Shown here in pieces: positions 34,616-44,925 of a stretch of 64,000 nucleotides of DNA. The DNA lies in assembly GCA_029448655.1 (NCBI GenBank), contig JACCLO010000004.1, positions 1 to 64,000 of the forward strand. Reading direction: 5' to 3'. Both the position numbers and the translations under genes were made by a program. The DNA comes from Wolfiporia cocos. Its lineage: Eukaryota; Basidiomycota; Agaricomycetes; Polyporales; Phaeolaceae. Below the pieces are notes generated by a model. It searched no databases, was not told the origin of the DNA, and was given only the letters and a program-made list of their open reading frames with translations. Every line of letters starts with the position of its first letter. Position 1 is the first letter of the stretch.

Positions 34616-34753
34616 ACACCTCAGATTCTATTCATTGCATTTGCACTTCAAGTTAACAACTCATCGCGCCCTGCTCTACTAACTCTACAAGTTCTTGTCT
34701 ACTCGACAACCTCAAAGCTACCGCCTAACCAGCACCTTTGCAAGTAAAGCAAG
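34616..34753 (+). repeat. Fragment of a B/H-like LTR 3' end
   Basis: It contains 'cctcagattctattcattgcatttgc...agttaac', a diverged copy of the B LTR start-site region, and 'ctaaccagca' near its end. No gene. Confidence 0.45.
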
Positions 34754-34810
34754 TTGTTACGGGTCGAATACCTGTTCGTATATTCGAGTCGCGAATATAA
34801 ATCGTTCTTC
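34754..34810 (+). mobile_element. G-family LTR fragment (5' end)
   Basis: It starts TGTTACGGGTCG and runs to atcgttcttct, matching the first 57 bp of the G LTR at 52187. It is cut by the LTR starting at 34811. Confidence 0.7.
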
Positions 34811-35110
34811 TTGTCACAAGATTTTCCTAGTATTAATACGATTTTTCCCATATTTTTATCTACGGTTTATACGTCTACCTAGGGCTTAATTGGTTGGTAA
34901 CTATTTGTTGCCGAATGATGGCCGTGTTATCTCCCGTAGCAACGGTATCTAATCACAGTAGTTCCCGTTATAAGTCACATGTCTATTCTTGCAGCCAATC
35001 GGACATTTCGTCCGTACAACGTCATCCCCATTAGATCAGCGGACCGGCGTTTGGTCACGCATCCAACTGACTAATGATTGCGCACTATCTGCTATTCGCA
35101 CGATGGTTCT
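34811..35110 (+). mobile_element. Diverged B/H-like LTR, 3' truncated
   Basis: It starts TGTCACAAGATTTTCC and shares 'gatggccgtgttatctcccgta' and 'gccaatcggacattt' with B and H LTRs. Similarity fades near 35110, before any TATA box. Confidence 0.6.
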
Positions 35111-36299
35111 AAGCGAAAAACCCTAGAATAAACATATGGAACCTAATTCTCAGGCAAACCTCGGAGGTGAGGGACCAATGGTGCCAGTGCAACGTCGGCC
35201 AAAAGGCAGCGGGCGCATTGGAGTGCTGAAGGTCAGCCATAACGGGAAAAGGGAACCTAAAGGTAGAATTATGACCTAATAGGGCCAGTAACTTATAAAA
35301 AGGAAACGGTCAGGCCTCTCAGAGCACTAGTAACCTAATAAAGGCCATACTCTATAAGTCAGGCGTTAAAAGCCATAAAGAGTCAACCAATACGGTGAAA
35401 AGCTTGAAAGACAAGAACCAATATTCCCTATAAGTCCAGCACAAGTCCAACGCATACAGGAAACCACTCTATGATAAAAATTGTAACGCCATAAACAGGC
35501 AACAGAGGAGATATTAATAGATGGTCAATCCTAGTCAGACAAGTGCATAAAGGGAATACAGTTCAACCTAAGACCAATCCTGAAAATTCATAATTCGGCA
35601 AAAGCATAACAAAGCCTAGTCACGTGACCTATCCAAATAAGGGATAGCTCCAACCTTAAAACGACCCAGATTAGCTCGATAAGAGGTAGAATCGAACCAG
35701 ATTCAAGCCGACAGGCCCTCATAACAAGAGCATATAATCTGCCCATAAACCCATTTGAACCACGGTGATAGCGGTAATCCAAGTAACAACCATCGGTTAA
35801 AATGACCATAAAACGTCATAAGCTTCCATCAAGGCTTGAAAACGTCCCCAAAAGTGACAATAACGTCGCAACAGAGATTGCAAGGCAGCGTATCGACAAT
35901 GTGTCCATAGAACGTCGATTAAATACCTTTGGATAAGCAAGGACGCACGCCAAAACTCTAAGACTAGCCACTAGAAGGACAAGTAAAGTCGAAGGAAACC
36001 AGACAATAGACGTTACCATAGATCAAGTTACAATGGAAAACCCGCAATAACCATACATCAAGTAGACGACAAGCAAGGCCACGACAACTTAATTTTTTTC
36101 ACTATCTACAAACAAGTCAGATAGTAATCAGAAGCCATGCTACAGCCATAAGCGTATCAAGTCTACAAGGTTCAATATGATAACCAAAGAAAATCTGCAT
36201 AACAGCATCAACGGGCTCGTAACAATAGAGTCCAGCTATCGTTACAAGCAGGTTTTATATACTTCAACAGGGTCGTTGAACAACTCTAAGGGGGGGTGA
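35111..36299 (+). other. Noncoding interior next to the H LTR
   Basis: AT-rich with frequent stops in all plus frames; short minus frames at 35588-35809 and 35816-36019 show no family signal. It ends with the hairpin tcaaca (36264-36269) / cgttga (36274-36279), loop gggt, and the polypurine tract taagggggggtga, so at least its end is the 3' untranslated interior of an H element. Confidence 0.5.
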
Positions 36300-36953
36300 T
36301 GTCACAAGAATTTCCCTGCATTTACTGCAATTTTCCTGGGATTAATAGCAATTAACTACGCAATACGTCCTATAACCCGTCATAACCGGGCACCTAACGA
36401 ATAGTTAGAATCATGCTGATTGATGGCCGCGTTATCTCCCATAACGACAGTATCTAATCACGGATCTGTTCCCATGGATATCACAAGCTAAGCCGCTAGC
36501 CAATCAGACGTCTCGTCCGTATCACATCAGCACCACAACGTCAGCGGACCGTGCATAATGTCACGCGTCGGTTTACTAAGACATAGCGCCCTTAACGCTA
36601 CTGGGCGACGCACAACGCCAACAACCTATATCCCAGTTGATCGGCATATACCACTATCGCGTATTACTCAGTCCCATAATGACAGGGGTCCTGTAGTAGA
36701 ATACGTACCGAAGTAGATTACGTAATAAGGCTGTTAGGGTTTTATAATACATGTATATATACTGGTTCGCTAAGTCGTTAGAGACTTAGCTCTATTCATA
36801 AACATTTGCTTACGGGTTAACCACCCAACCGCCTTGCCTGCTGCTTACTCGCTTACTCCTAAGTTCTCGCCTATCGACGACTACAGAAGACGCTAACGCT
36901 GTACAATAAGCCTCTTAGCTGAAGCATAGAGTGAGTAGTAGAGTCTTGTGTCA
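36300..36953 (+). mobile_element. 3' LTR, H family
   Basis: A 654-bp LTR from TGTCACAAGAATTTCC to GTCTTGTGTCA, directly after a polypurine tract. TATA gtatatatac is near 36755. It shares blocks with B (tatctccc.taacgac, gccaatc.gac) but is clearly separate. Confidence 0.75.
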
Positions 36954-37373
36954 TCAAGATGAATTGGCGGGTTGGGAGATCATGCTCTGCAACTTGCTTC
37001 TCATACTGCAACATGTTCTGGTCTCCTCTTGTTGTTCAACTTTGGTCCTTTCGGCTACCAGCCTGTTGACTGCTGAACCCGTGTCTAACAGATTGTAGCC
37101 AGAGCGAGTTGCTTTTCCATAGATTAATGCACGGGCATATTCATGTACACTGTGCTCGACGTGAGCGGTGTGGCAAAGCGGTACCTTGTCAAAGGAGCAA
37201 GTTCAGGTACATTGATCCTCATAGCATTATAACAAGTCACTCAATTGACTCTTAGATGTATACCGCTGCTGTCATATACATTCTTCATACATTTATTATA
37301 CACTGTAGAAAGTGCATGGAAAATGAATTGGGGAAGAGACATCTAGCTGAATTTTCTTGGGAGTGGGGGTATG
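36954..37373 (-). other. Unidentified coding-like fragment
   Basis: The minus frame from about 37190 to 36960 reads CHTAHVEHSVHEYARALIYG, SGYNLLDTGSAV and NRLVAERTKVEQQEET. It is open for some 75 codons with protein-like composition. I do not recognise the family; a transposon-borne protein is possible. 37191-37373 shows nothing further. Confidence 0.3.
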
Positions 37374-37906
37374 TGTTACGGATCAAATATCCGTTCAACA
37401 CAAAATAACCAAGTCGAGTTACTCAGCGTATCGAGTAGCGCACTACTCGCTGGACTCCTCTGAGTCAGAGCGTCAATATACAAGCTGCAGGCTTAATTGC
37501 TCAAAACGAGTATAAGACCCTTGAATTCAACAAGGTCGAGCTGAGCAACTCGACCAATATTTACATCAGGTTATATACTGCGATCTGTCAATCGGGGTCA
37601 TAGTGTCTTTGGTACTACTACTATTAAGTCCGTCGGGCTAACGATATAAGTAATAAAGGAGAAGCGTTGCGGTTGAGCGCAACAAGAGATGAAACACGGA
37701 ACTACTGTGGTTGGACACAGAATATCAGCTAGAACGAGATGCGGACACAGAGAGTGGGCATAGGGTTGTTATACATGAAACAGGGCCTACGGTTGAGCGG
37801 AGGCCCCCTAGAAGTAGAGCGCTGGGTACAGCGGTTGAACGCTAAGTCCTCACACACGGTGAGGCGTCAAACGAAATGTTCGAGTGTACCTGGTAGAACT
37901 GTAACA
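37374..37906 (+). mobile_element. Solo LTR, G family, TSD GTATG
   Basis: 533 bp from TGTTACGGATC to CTGTAACA with GTATG on both sides (37369-37373 and 37907-37911). It matches the minus-strand solo LTR at 1063-1607. Confidence 0.85.
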
Positions 37907-38206
37907 GTATGGAGCAGAGAGCAGAGAGTGAGGAGCTGGGACAGGGCGGGGCAGGGACAAGGAGCAATTCATATACCTTAGGATTAGTTGTGATATATCG
38001 CTGTTCCTTTCTGAGCAACCCTGGAATACATCCAATTATATTGAATGTATTGGAATCTCCCCTAGGCACCTTTTGATGTATTTGGAGTTGGTAAGATACA
38101 TTTGGCAAGTATCTACCATGTATCCTCATGTAGTCTATGGTTCAACTAATATCCAGATGTACCCGGTACATCTAGATACATAAAAATACCTTGAATTCTC
38201 ACTGGG
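37907..38206. other. No gene seen
   Basis: It contains several 'gatacat' / 'atgtat' repeats around 38040-38180, possibly a small noncoding repeat, and no convincing frame. Confidence 0.3.
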
Positions 38207-38556
38207 CATTAATCCTCGGCAAAAGCAAGATAGGAGTAGGAGGCAGTCATATCTTCATTCTCCACGAAATGGGTAAAATAAACATGCACATTCTTGATGG
38301 CTTCCTTGGCAGACGACGGTGTGTTCTCAGGAACTTTCTCCTCGAGCCTTATAGTACCGAGCAAGGCCCCCAAAAATGCGAGGCTAACAGCTCAGTGACA
38401 GATAGCCCTATTGCCGACCTTAACTGCCGCATCGAACACTTGTCTCAAGAAGAGGCCCATAATCAGCTGACCTTTGTTCCCTCTCTCGGCCAAGAGCTCA
38501 ATTCTCATCGGATCGCGCACGGAGTACGTCACGAGGATCTCGAAGGACTGAGGCAT
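38207..38556 (-). CDS. Small hypothetical protein, two segments
   Basis: Start proposed at 38556 (MPQSFEILVTYSVRDPMR...LFLRQVFDAAVK). A frame change near 38400, by a short intron or an indel, leads to SLAFLGALLGTIRLEE and NVHVYFTHFVENEDMTAS, ending LAFAED at 38207. Both halves look like protein and the total is about 115 residues. I do not recognise it. It lies just downstream of CRN2 in the same direction and could be a separate gene or a late exon of it. Confidence 0.35.
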
Positions 38557-38659
38557 GGTCTGTGAAGTGAACAAAGTGTATACTGCCCGAACCCGACTGT
38601 TGGTTGTGAATTTTATTGCTACTGTCAGACCAATCAGGTATCCCTACGACGGCCCCTGT

Positions 38660-41446
38660 TCAGGAACGCTCATCCATAGGCCAGTGGCCTGGGTCAACAA
38701 GACTACATGGATCCATTGCCCTCCCCAAGTCTTCTCCATGATAACGTCGCTTGTCGCGAAACATGGCGTCCAGCCGCGGCACAATATTGAGAAGAAGGTT
38801 CCAAGCCGATGGCTTATCCGAACCTACTGGGCCAAACTTGGCGATACCGGCAGACCACAGGTCGTAGGCGGTGAATGCCTCTCCGGACGATTGTTTGCGT
38901 GTCCAATGGGAGGTCCCTCTGGGTATTTTTGTACCGCCTGAGAGGGAACCGAAAGGGCCGGTGCTAAGGCTTGCACATGGTGCTGCCAGCGCAAGCACAA
39001 CCCGGACGATCGGTGGTTTGTAGCACTTCGAATCGAAGATGTTCAACGATACTGGGTCGATGTACTCGAATAAGCGCGCTGTCGCCTTCTCGCCGTAGCG
39101 CCGGTCCATTTTGACTTGGACGACAATGGCAGTGATTTTGTCGGGCCTGAGTTCTGTTCCTTCGAACAAGACAGGAATGATTATATCGATGGCAGTTTGC
39201 TGAGGGCAGCATATCGCAGCCGCTCCGCGAAGCATGAGGAAACGCAAGTACTGGCAATTGACCACACCCTCTTCGCGAAACTGCAAGAAGTGATTGAAGA
39301 ATATCTTCGCATCCTTGAAGGCTTCTCCTAGCGTCGGTGTTGGTTCCGCTCGCCGGTGCGGCCAAGCGAACTCCTCTTCCACGTCTTCCGCAAACGAGAC
39401 GAATGTCGGCTTAGTCTGGGAGGTGTTGCAGCTAGGCCACAGCTGTTCCAGAAATTGAGGTACCATCGCATATCGGAGCTTTTCGAGTGACGTGTAGGAC
39501 TCCGGACGAGTCAGTTTGTCGCATGCCAGCAGAAGGAGTAGACGTGCAATGACCTCGCCTCGTTCACCTACACTCACATAAGAACCCTTTACCATATCAA
39601 GCAGTGCCTGTGGTACGTCAAAGTCCTTATGATGAAATACCACCCGCGCGGCCTCGGCAAGCACGGGTTCGGAAGCCGACAACGTCACCATATCATGGTG
39701 CTGGCCAGCTGGAAACAGAGCCACACGCATATGTTTTGCTACCTGATTGCGCTGTTCTTTCAACGCCGATGTGTTCGGCTCGTACGTCAATGCAAGGCGC
39801 ACTGACAGGCAGGCAAGCTTTTGGGAGAGATCCAGGCTCGTGGCAGGCCACGTCCCGTTGATGAGTTTTTCTATAGCGAAGTAAACCATGTTTTGCCTAA
39901 CGTTCGTTGATCCAAGCTTGTATCTGGCCGCGAATCTGGCGAAAGGTGCATGCGTTGGAGCAGGCGCATCATGGAATGAATGGGAGACTCACAAGGGTCT
40001 TCCTATTAGAACAAGCTGTTTAAGATGTACCACATCCGAGATTTCTGGATAGGTATGCTCATTGTATCTCGTGGCGAAATGATCGAAACCAAGATCCACG
40101 AATGCATCGTTCACGAATTCTATCCCGGAACTTATGCGTCTTGAAGGATCGTCATGAGGAAGCGGTGCAAGTTGAACAGCGCTTCCAGTAGTCGATAAGA
40201 AGACGGAATACAAGCGGGAGGATTGTGTCAGCTCTCTAAGAGCACGCCGGAGTTCGCCAAAAGTGGACCATGTCTCGCCGTCTTCTCCGTCGCGCTTGAT
40301 TGTGGCGAGGGTGTGTGCTTCATCGAACACAATGATGATCGCGTTGTCTGCAGTAACACAGCGCACCCTCCACCTCATCCTGACGAATGGGGGCCCGGGG
40401 TTGGGTGGTAGTGGGTGGGTGCGTTGGTTTCTCGTGCAGATCAGCTAGTTTAGGTTGCAAAGATGAGAGCAATGAGCGATGATATGCTGCAACACAGTCG
40501 GACGCACATTGCTCGCGGAGCTTCTGGAAAGACCACGTCTCCTTACAATCTAGGAAAACGTCCCTCAGATGTGGGTGCTTCTTCCAGGCCTCGCTCCGCG
40601 CCTCTTCTGCGATTAAAGGAGATTTGGTGTTCTTGTAGGCATCGACAGACTCCGAGAGGACATGTCGAAATAAGCCACTATCGTCAAAAATTGACCCGAG
40701 CGCGGGGGGGATTCGTTCGTCAAGCTTTCGATGGACCTCAGGTGAGATTACAGAATGAATTTGAGAGCTTGCCGACGCTCTTGAACGATCGGAGTGGTTT
40801 GATTCTGGTCCAGTGACGATGAGCCCCAATTCGAGCGACCACGCCATGATCATGGCGAACGCGAGGCTCACCGCCGCTAACTGTCCTCGGTCGATCGCCA
40901 CTAACCAATTTCGGCGAACCGCCGGTTCCTATCTTCGGCCGCTTCGGGTCCTCTGGCTTGTCTTCCGTGCTGTGCCGTTTCCGAGCTGAGACGTCGTCAT
41001 TCCTACGACGAGATGTGAAGAAAGAGCAAAACTCACAGGGCATATTGAGCTGCACGATAATATCCACCAGTTCGACTTGGCCCTCGTTCCCAAAGGAAGC
41101 CATCTTTGTCATATCCAGCTGTGTCGCAATAGCATCGAGGCCCGGCTTCTGCAGCTCCTTCAATCTGTCCATCAGGATATCCCATGCCTTTCGCCCTGCC
41201 CCGTCCTCCTTGGGAAGAGGCTCTTTGGGCTGTGGAAGCTGTAAGAGTCGTCAAAATGCAGCAGAGATCATGGCTACATACCTTCCAGAGAATAATGTTC
41301 GATGCATCGACTTGTGGCCGCCTCTCATCGCCGATAGCCCTCGCAAGGGCAGTACACGAACGAGCATTGCGGTCGATGAAGACAGATAAAACCGGCTTGG
41401 GATCAGGGTCATAGAGGAGATAAGATATTTCGAGCATATCAGACAT
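38660..41446 (-). CDS. Crinkler-type header with NTPase and nuclease-like domains (CRN2)
   Basis: Exon 1 (41446-41282) ends IILWK. Exon 2 (41229-41037) runs PKEPLPKEDGAG to VDIIVQLNMP, the same header layout as CRN1. Introns of 52, 51, 67 (40871-40805) and 57 bp (39992-39936) have GT-AG ends and keep the frame. A Lys/Arg-rich linker (ARKRHSTEDKPEDPKRPKIG) could be a nuclear signal. NTPase part: Walker B IIIVFDEAHTL; no Walker A was found. The last exon (39935-38660) holds AIDIIIPVLF...ITAIVVQVKMDRR, which fits a PD-(D/E)XK nuclease core (Asp, then Gln-Val-Lys). Header + NTPase + restriction-like nuclease is a known Crinkler architecture. A frame change near 40390 is unresolved; missing Walker A suggests decay or divergence. 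Confidence 0.6.
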
Positions 41447-41820
41447 GATGGAGCGAGTGAGACCTTGAGCGCCTATGCATGTGGCGTCCTTGTTCGTGTT
41501 CGTGTTCGTGTTCGAGAGTTACGGGTGCCAACACTCTTGGCTCGTTACTTATGAAGAAATCTGGACGGAGTCATACTGTAACCTGCTCACCGCTACGTTC
41601 ATCACCTTTCGGAGGATAGGTCTTCTGCGGTTCCAGCAAGGCTGGAATCTGCTCCGAGTGAATGCAATCCTCCCACCAAAAATTGGGACGTAAGGTAGGG
41701 GACGCAAGGAACGGGCACCCTTATGTAATACTGTCACGTGATACTTTCCCACAGCCAAATCACGGTGTCCGACCAAAAATCGGGCACGAAGCAGGAGGGA
41801 ATCTGAAGCAAATAGATGTA
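41447..41820. other. Upstream region of CRN2 and downstream region of the transposase
   Basis: No gene. There is a short cgtgtt(c) microsatellite at 41492-41513. Two similar segments, accaaaaattgggacg (about 41677) and accaaaaatcgggcacg (about 41774), may belong to the end of the DNA transposon. Confidence 0.35.
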
Positions 41821-42136
41821 TTATGTGCCATATTTACTGTGGAATTCAGCTTTCAGCTCCTGTGCTATCGATGCTGGAAGTACACGGTGCCCGTGGTACT
41901 TCCGATTGGCCCATGAGGCTTCTGCTCCATCCAACCCCTGTGAATATGCAGATATAAAGCGTGCTGCACGATTGGCATATCTACAACAGTCAGGAATTCA
42001 GCAAATTAATCCAAGTAGACTCAGTTTGGCAACTCACCGGTGGATCTGAACAAGTGAGGGCTTTTCAAGGCAGGCTATTATGTTCTCTTCCATCTGCTTG
42101 AGGTCTGCAGTTCTTGGACTAATGCGATAGTGATAT
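41821..42136 (-). pseudogene. Tc1/mariner-type DDE transposase, C-terminal exons
   Basis: Minus strand: YRISPRTADLKQMEENI and SLVQIHR, a GTGAGT...TAG intron, then YANRAARFISAYSQGLDG, YHGHRVLPASIAQEL and the stop TAA at 41821-41823. The preceding part of the same protein (PKYHPELNFIEQYWRASKY) is at 52186-52125, with more beyond 63985. The PK.HPELN.IE..W signature is the third catalytic (D/E) block of fungal Tc1/mariner-like transposases. Element A1 splits it here with TSD GATAT. Confidence 0.75.
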
Positions 42137-42833
42137 TGTCACAGATTTGGGACATGCCACTATTTTTCCCGTATTTTTACCTATTTATCTGGTATTTCTA
42201 CGACCTTGTAGACATTTACGCTGCTAAGCGCCCGTCTACACGTACACGCAACCAAACAACACGTACACAACGCGGTATACGTCCACCTGTCATAACAACA
42301 CGTACATAACACGTTTGTACGCGTCAATGACTCAGCGGACTAACCTCCGGTGTCACGCGCCTTACTCATATCCCGATACCGGGCTATGTCAGTACAATTG
42401 GATAAGCGGCCCGCTCGTTATCACAAGCCAATGCCCTTAGTATTACTCATATCCCGATACCGGTATATAGTTATCACGTGCATGGCTTACTAACGTAGCA
42501 ACGCCACTTCCACAACATGGACCCACGGTCCAAACACACTATCTTACTGGTGCGGCCATTACCGACGCACATGGTCTATTGTAGTTTACGACTTAGCTGT
42601 ATTAGTTATGGCTGCGCACAGACCATCTAACTGTTTGGCTCCTCTTCGAGTAACCAAACAAAGCATGTATATAAGTAGGGCTATCACTGCGGATAAGCCT
42701 TAGATTTGTTCTCTGCTATCGCATAGTTACACAACATTCCTACTGCGCCTACAAGCGTTCCCTCACCAGCTTCAACAACTCCTTCAAGTCGTTATCAAGC
42801 TATAGCGTGAGTCCCACAACCTTGTTTGTGTCA
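42137..42833 (+). mobile_element. 5' LTR of A1
   Basis: 697 bp from TGTCACAGATTTGG to TTGTTTGTGTCA. TATA box tatataa at 42668-42674. The predicted transcript start is at 42702, 28-34 bp downstream, beginning AGATTTGTTCT. Confidence 0.95.
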
Positions 42834-42835
42834 TA

Positions 42836-42846
42836 AGAACAAATCT
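42836..42846 (+). promoter_or_regulatory. Self-complementary primer-binding site of A1
   Basis: AGAACAAATCT is the exact reverse complement of 42702-42712, the predicted first 11 bases of the transcript. It lies two bases after the LTR. No tRNA 3' end (TGG start) is evident. This is the arrangement of Tf1/sushi-type self-priming. Confidence 0.75.
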
Positions 42847-43854
42847 CCCCCTACCCCCGCCCTTGCGCTTGCGCTTGGGCCTGGGTTTCTATCCTACAGC
42901 GGTGTATTGCTCGTTGCTGCGCACATCCCTTTCTGCCTGACAAGGCGATTGGGGTAATAGTTGAGATCTGGGGGATACAGCGCCATCCTCGGCAGAGGAT
43001 TGGCAACCAGGGAAGCCACACCGCCTTTTTAGGCAGGAGGCCTACCTAACCCGGACTCCAGGGTCAAGGAGACACGGTCCTCGCTGACAAGCTTGGACTG
43101 TGAGCGGTTAAGACCCGCCTGTGGAGAAAAGGGGACGGTCTGCCTGTGTGCGCCCAACCCCCTGTCATGGCAAGCGTTGTTCAGCGCCCCATCACTATCC
43201 ACAGGGTCATCACTATGATGGCGAGGGAATTTTCCAAAGCCGCCTCCCAGGCGTAAGGGACCTGCTTTGAACCCGTTATGGGAAAAGCAGTGAGGGGGGT
43301 GACGTAAAAAATCACCCTGCCATAGGTCACTCGCGGTAGCCAATAGCATAAGTCCTCCGGGCAGCTCGGCGTGCGAGCATGGGTCAAACCGAGTTGGGGC
43401 CCCATCAGAAGAGAGCCGCGTAGCCCACTCCCTCGGGATGTGGAGCGCTGGTGTCTCGCGATCTTAGATCGATGGTGGTTTCTTAGCCCTGATGTGACAC
43501 CCATGTGGCTGTAGACGGCAACCTCATTGTTGAAGCATGGACAGGCTAAGGGATGTAAAATCCCAGCCACTTTCCGGCATCGTCCCTCCGGGGCGGTGTC
43601 GTGTATCCGATTCCCAATCATCTGACCCAGGAACCGGCCTGGCAGTCAGCAACTCTACCCCTGGAGTCGGCGCCTCTGACCGTTAGGGTCATGCGAATAT
43701 CCGCGCCGTCTCGGCACAGGGTTTGCGCGCAACATAAGAGTAATTATGCCCCGTAGTACACCTTCTTTGCTCCTGAAAAGGAGTCCACTACCCTACCTTA
43801 CATAACCCCTTCTATTCCTGTTCTTGGACGTATCACTGGGAAACTTCGTTTCTC
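42847..43854 (+). other. A1 untranslated leader
   Basis: About 1 kb without a supported gene between the primer site and ORF0. It contains a C-rich start (cccctacccccgccc), several short complementary segments and upstream ATGs, as in structured leaders. It is shared with A2. Confidence 0.55.
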
Positions 43855-44778
43855 ATGAAGGCTGCACTTTCTAGAATCATGCCCCGCGTTACCCGTCGCA
43901 CCCGTGGCTCCTCCACTGCCCCCTACGTTAAGCCGGCGAAGCGGTCCCTTCTCAGCCGCATCGACATCACCGACATTCCTCGGGCAGAGGACGTCACATA
44001 CACCCTTCCTGTAAAGGAAGACTACACTGGGAAACTCCATCTTTGGGAGATTCCCGTCCACATGCCAAAGCATATTGCTGAGGCTGGGAAACCCGCTCCT
44101 CGACCTCCCAAACCAGTTCCGCTCGCTAAGCGTATCTGGACCGAGGAAGAGAAACTAGCTGCTTCCATTACCGCCATGGAGAACCTAATCGAACTCCGCG
44201 AACTCAACAAGCTCAAGCTCGCCCGCGATAAGCTGAATAAGCGAATCGCCGCCAAACAAGCCGCCAAGGAAGCCAAGCAAGCAACCTCTTCACTGGCCCT
44301 CCGTCTCTCCAGCCCGGTGGCCGGACCTTCTGTTCCGGCCAACCACAAGATTCTCGACCCTTCCCTCGTCTTCGGGAAGAAGAAGCCTCTCCAAGCATGC
44401 GATCAAGTTATTCCCATGCTGGAAGGCACTCTCACTCGTCTCACTCCTCTCGCCAACCATCCCCCTAATTACCCCGGCTTCCATATGGAAAACGACATGC
44501 GTTTCCATACTATGGTAGTAGAATTAGAGGACTTGGTGGATAACGTAAAGGATAGAGCGAGACGGGGGAGGATCACCAATAGAGACTGGAGAATTATGAA
44601 AAAGTATTGCAAACAGCTCGGCAACATTTCCTTTTTGGATTGGCGTACGGACTTGGCTCGTATCGTAGCAGAATGCGTAGCGCTACAAATTACTTTTGCC
44701 TTCGGTGTAACGCCACCTGACAAGGTGGCAGGGCCCTCAACTACTTCGGTAGAAGAGGATATACTCGCGATTGTATAG
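43855..44778 (+). CDS. ORF0 of A1, protein of unknown function upstream of gag
   Basis: 307 residues, intact. N-terminus MKAALSRIMPRVTRRTRG, strongly basic; proline-rich AGKPAPRPPKPVP near residue 80. A probable helix follows (LRELNKLKLARDKLNKRI, AAKQAAKEAKQA), then LEGTLTRLTPLANHPPNYPG. The C-terminal block FHTMVVELEDLVDNVKDR, NRDWRIMKKYCKQL and FLDWRTDL matches in pattern the B-family ORF0 (FTTLITDFDDLSTHLEQR, NQDLRRLEKYLRRV). No known domain was recognised. gag begins 147 bp after the stop, so ORF0 is the first cistron of the genomic RNA. A nucleic-acid-binding or assembly role is only a guess from its charge. Confidence 0.8.
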   Translation: MKAALSRIMPRVTRRTRGSSTAPYVKPAKRSLLSRIDITDIPRAEDVTYTLPVKEDYTGKLHLWEIPVHMPKHIAEAGKPAPRPPKPVPLAKRIWTEEEKLAASITAMENLIELRELNKLKLARDKLNKRIAAKQAAKEAKQATSSLALRLSSPVAGPSVPANHKILDPSLVFGKKKPLQACDQVIPMLEGTLTRLTPLANHPPNYPGFHMENDMRFHTMVVELEDLVDNVKDRARRGRITNRDWRIMKKYCKQLGNISFLDWRTDLARIVAECVALQITFAFGVTPPDKVAGPSTTSVEEDILAIV

Positions 44779-44925
44779 TAGAAATACTATCATCTTTTAA
44801 CTCTGAAATAGAGTGCGAGTGTGATCTATAACGAAAGTTGCAGCTCTCAAACCAAAACCCTTCTTAAGAATCTAAGACAATGAGTAACCGGAAACTAACA
44901 TTCGTCACAAACAGATTCACAAAAA

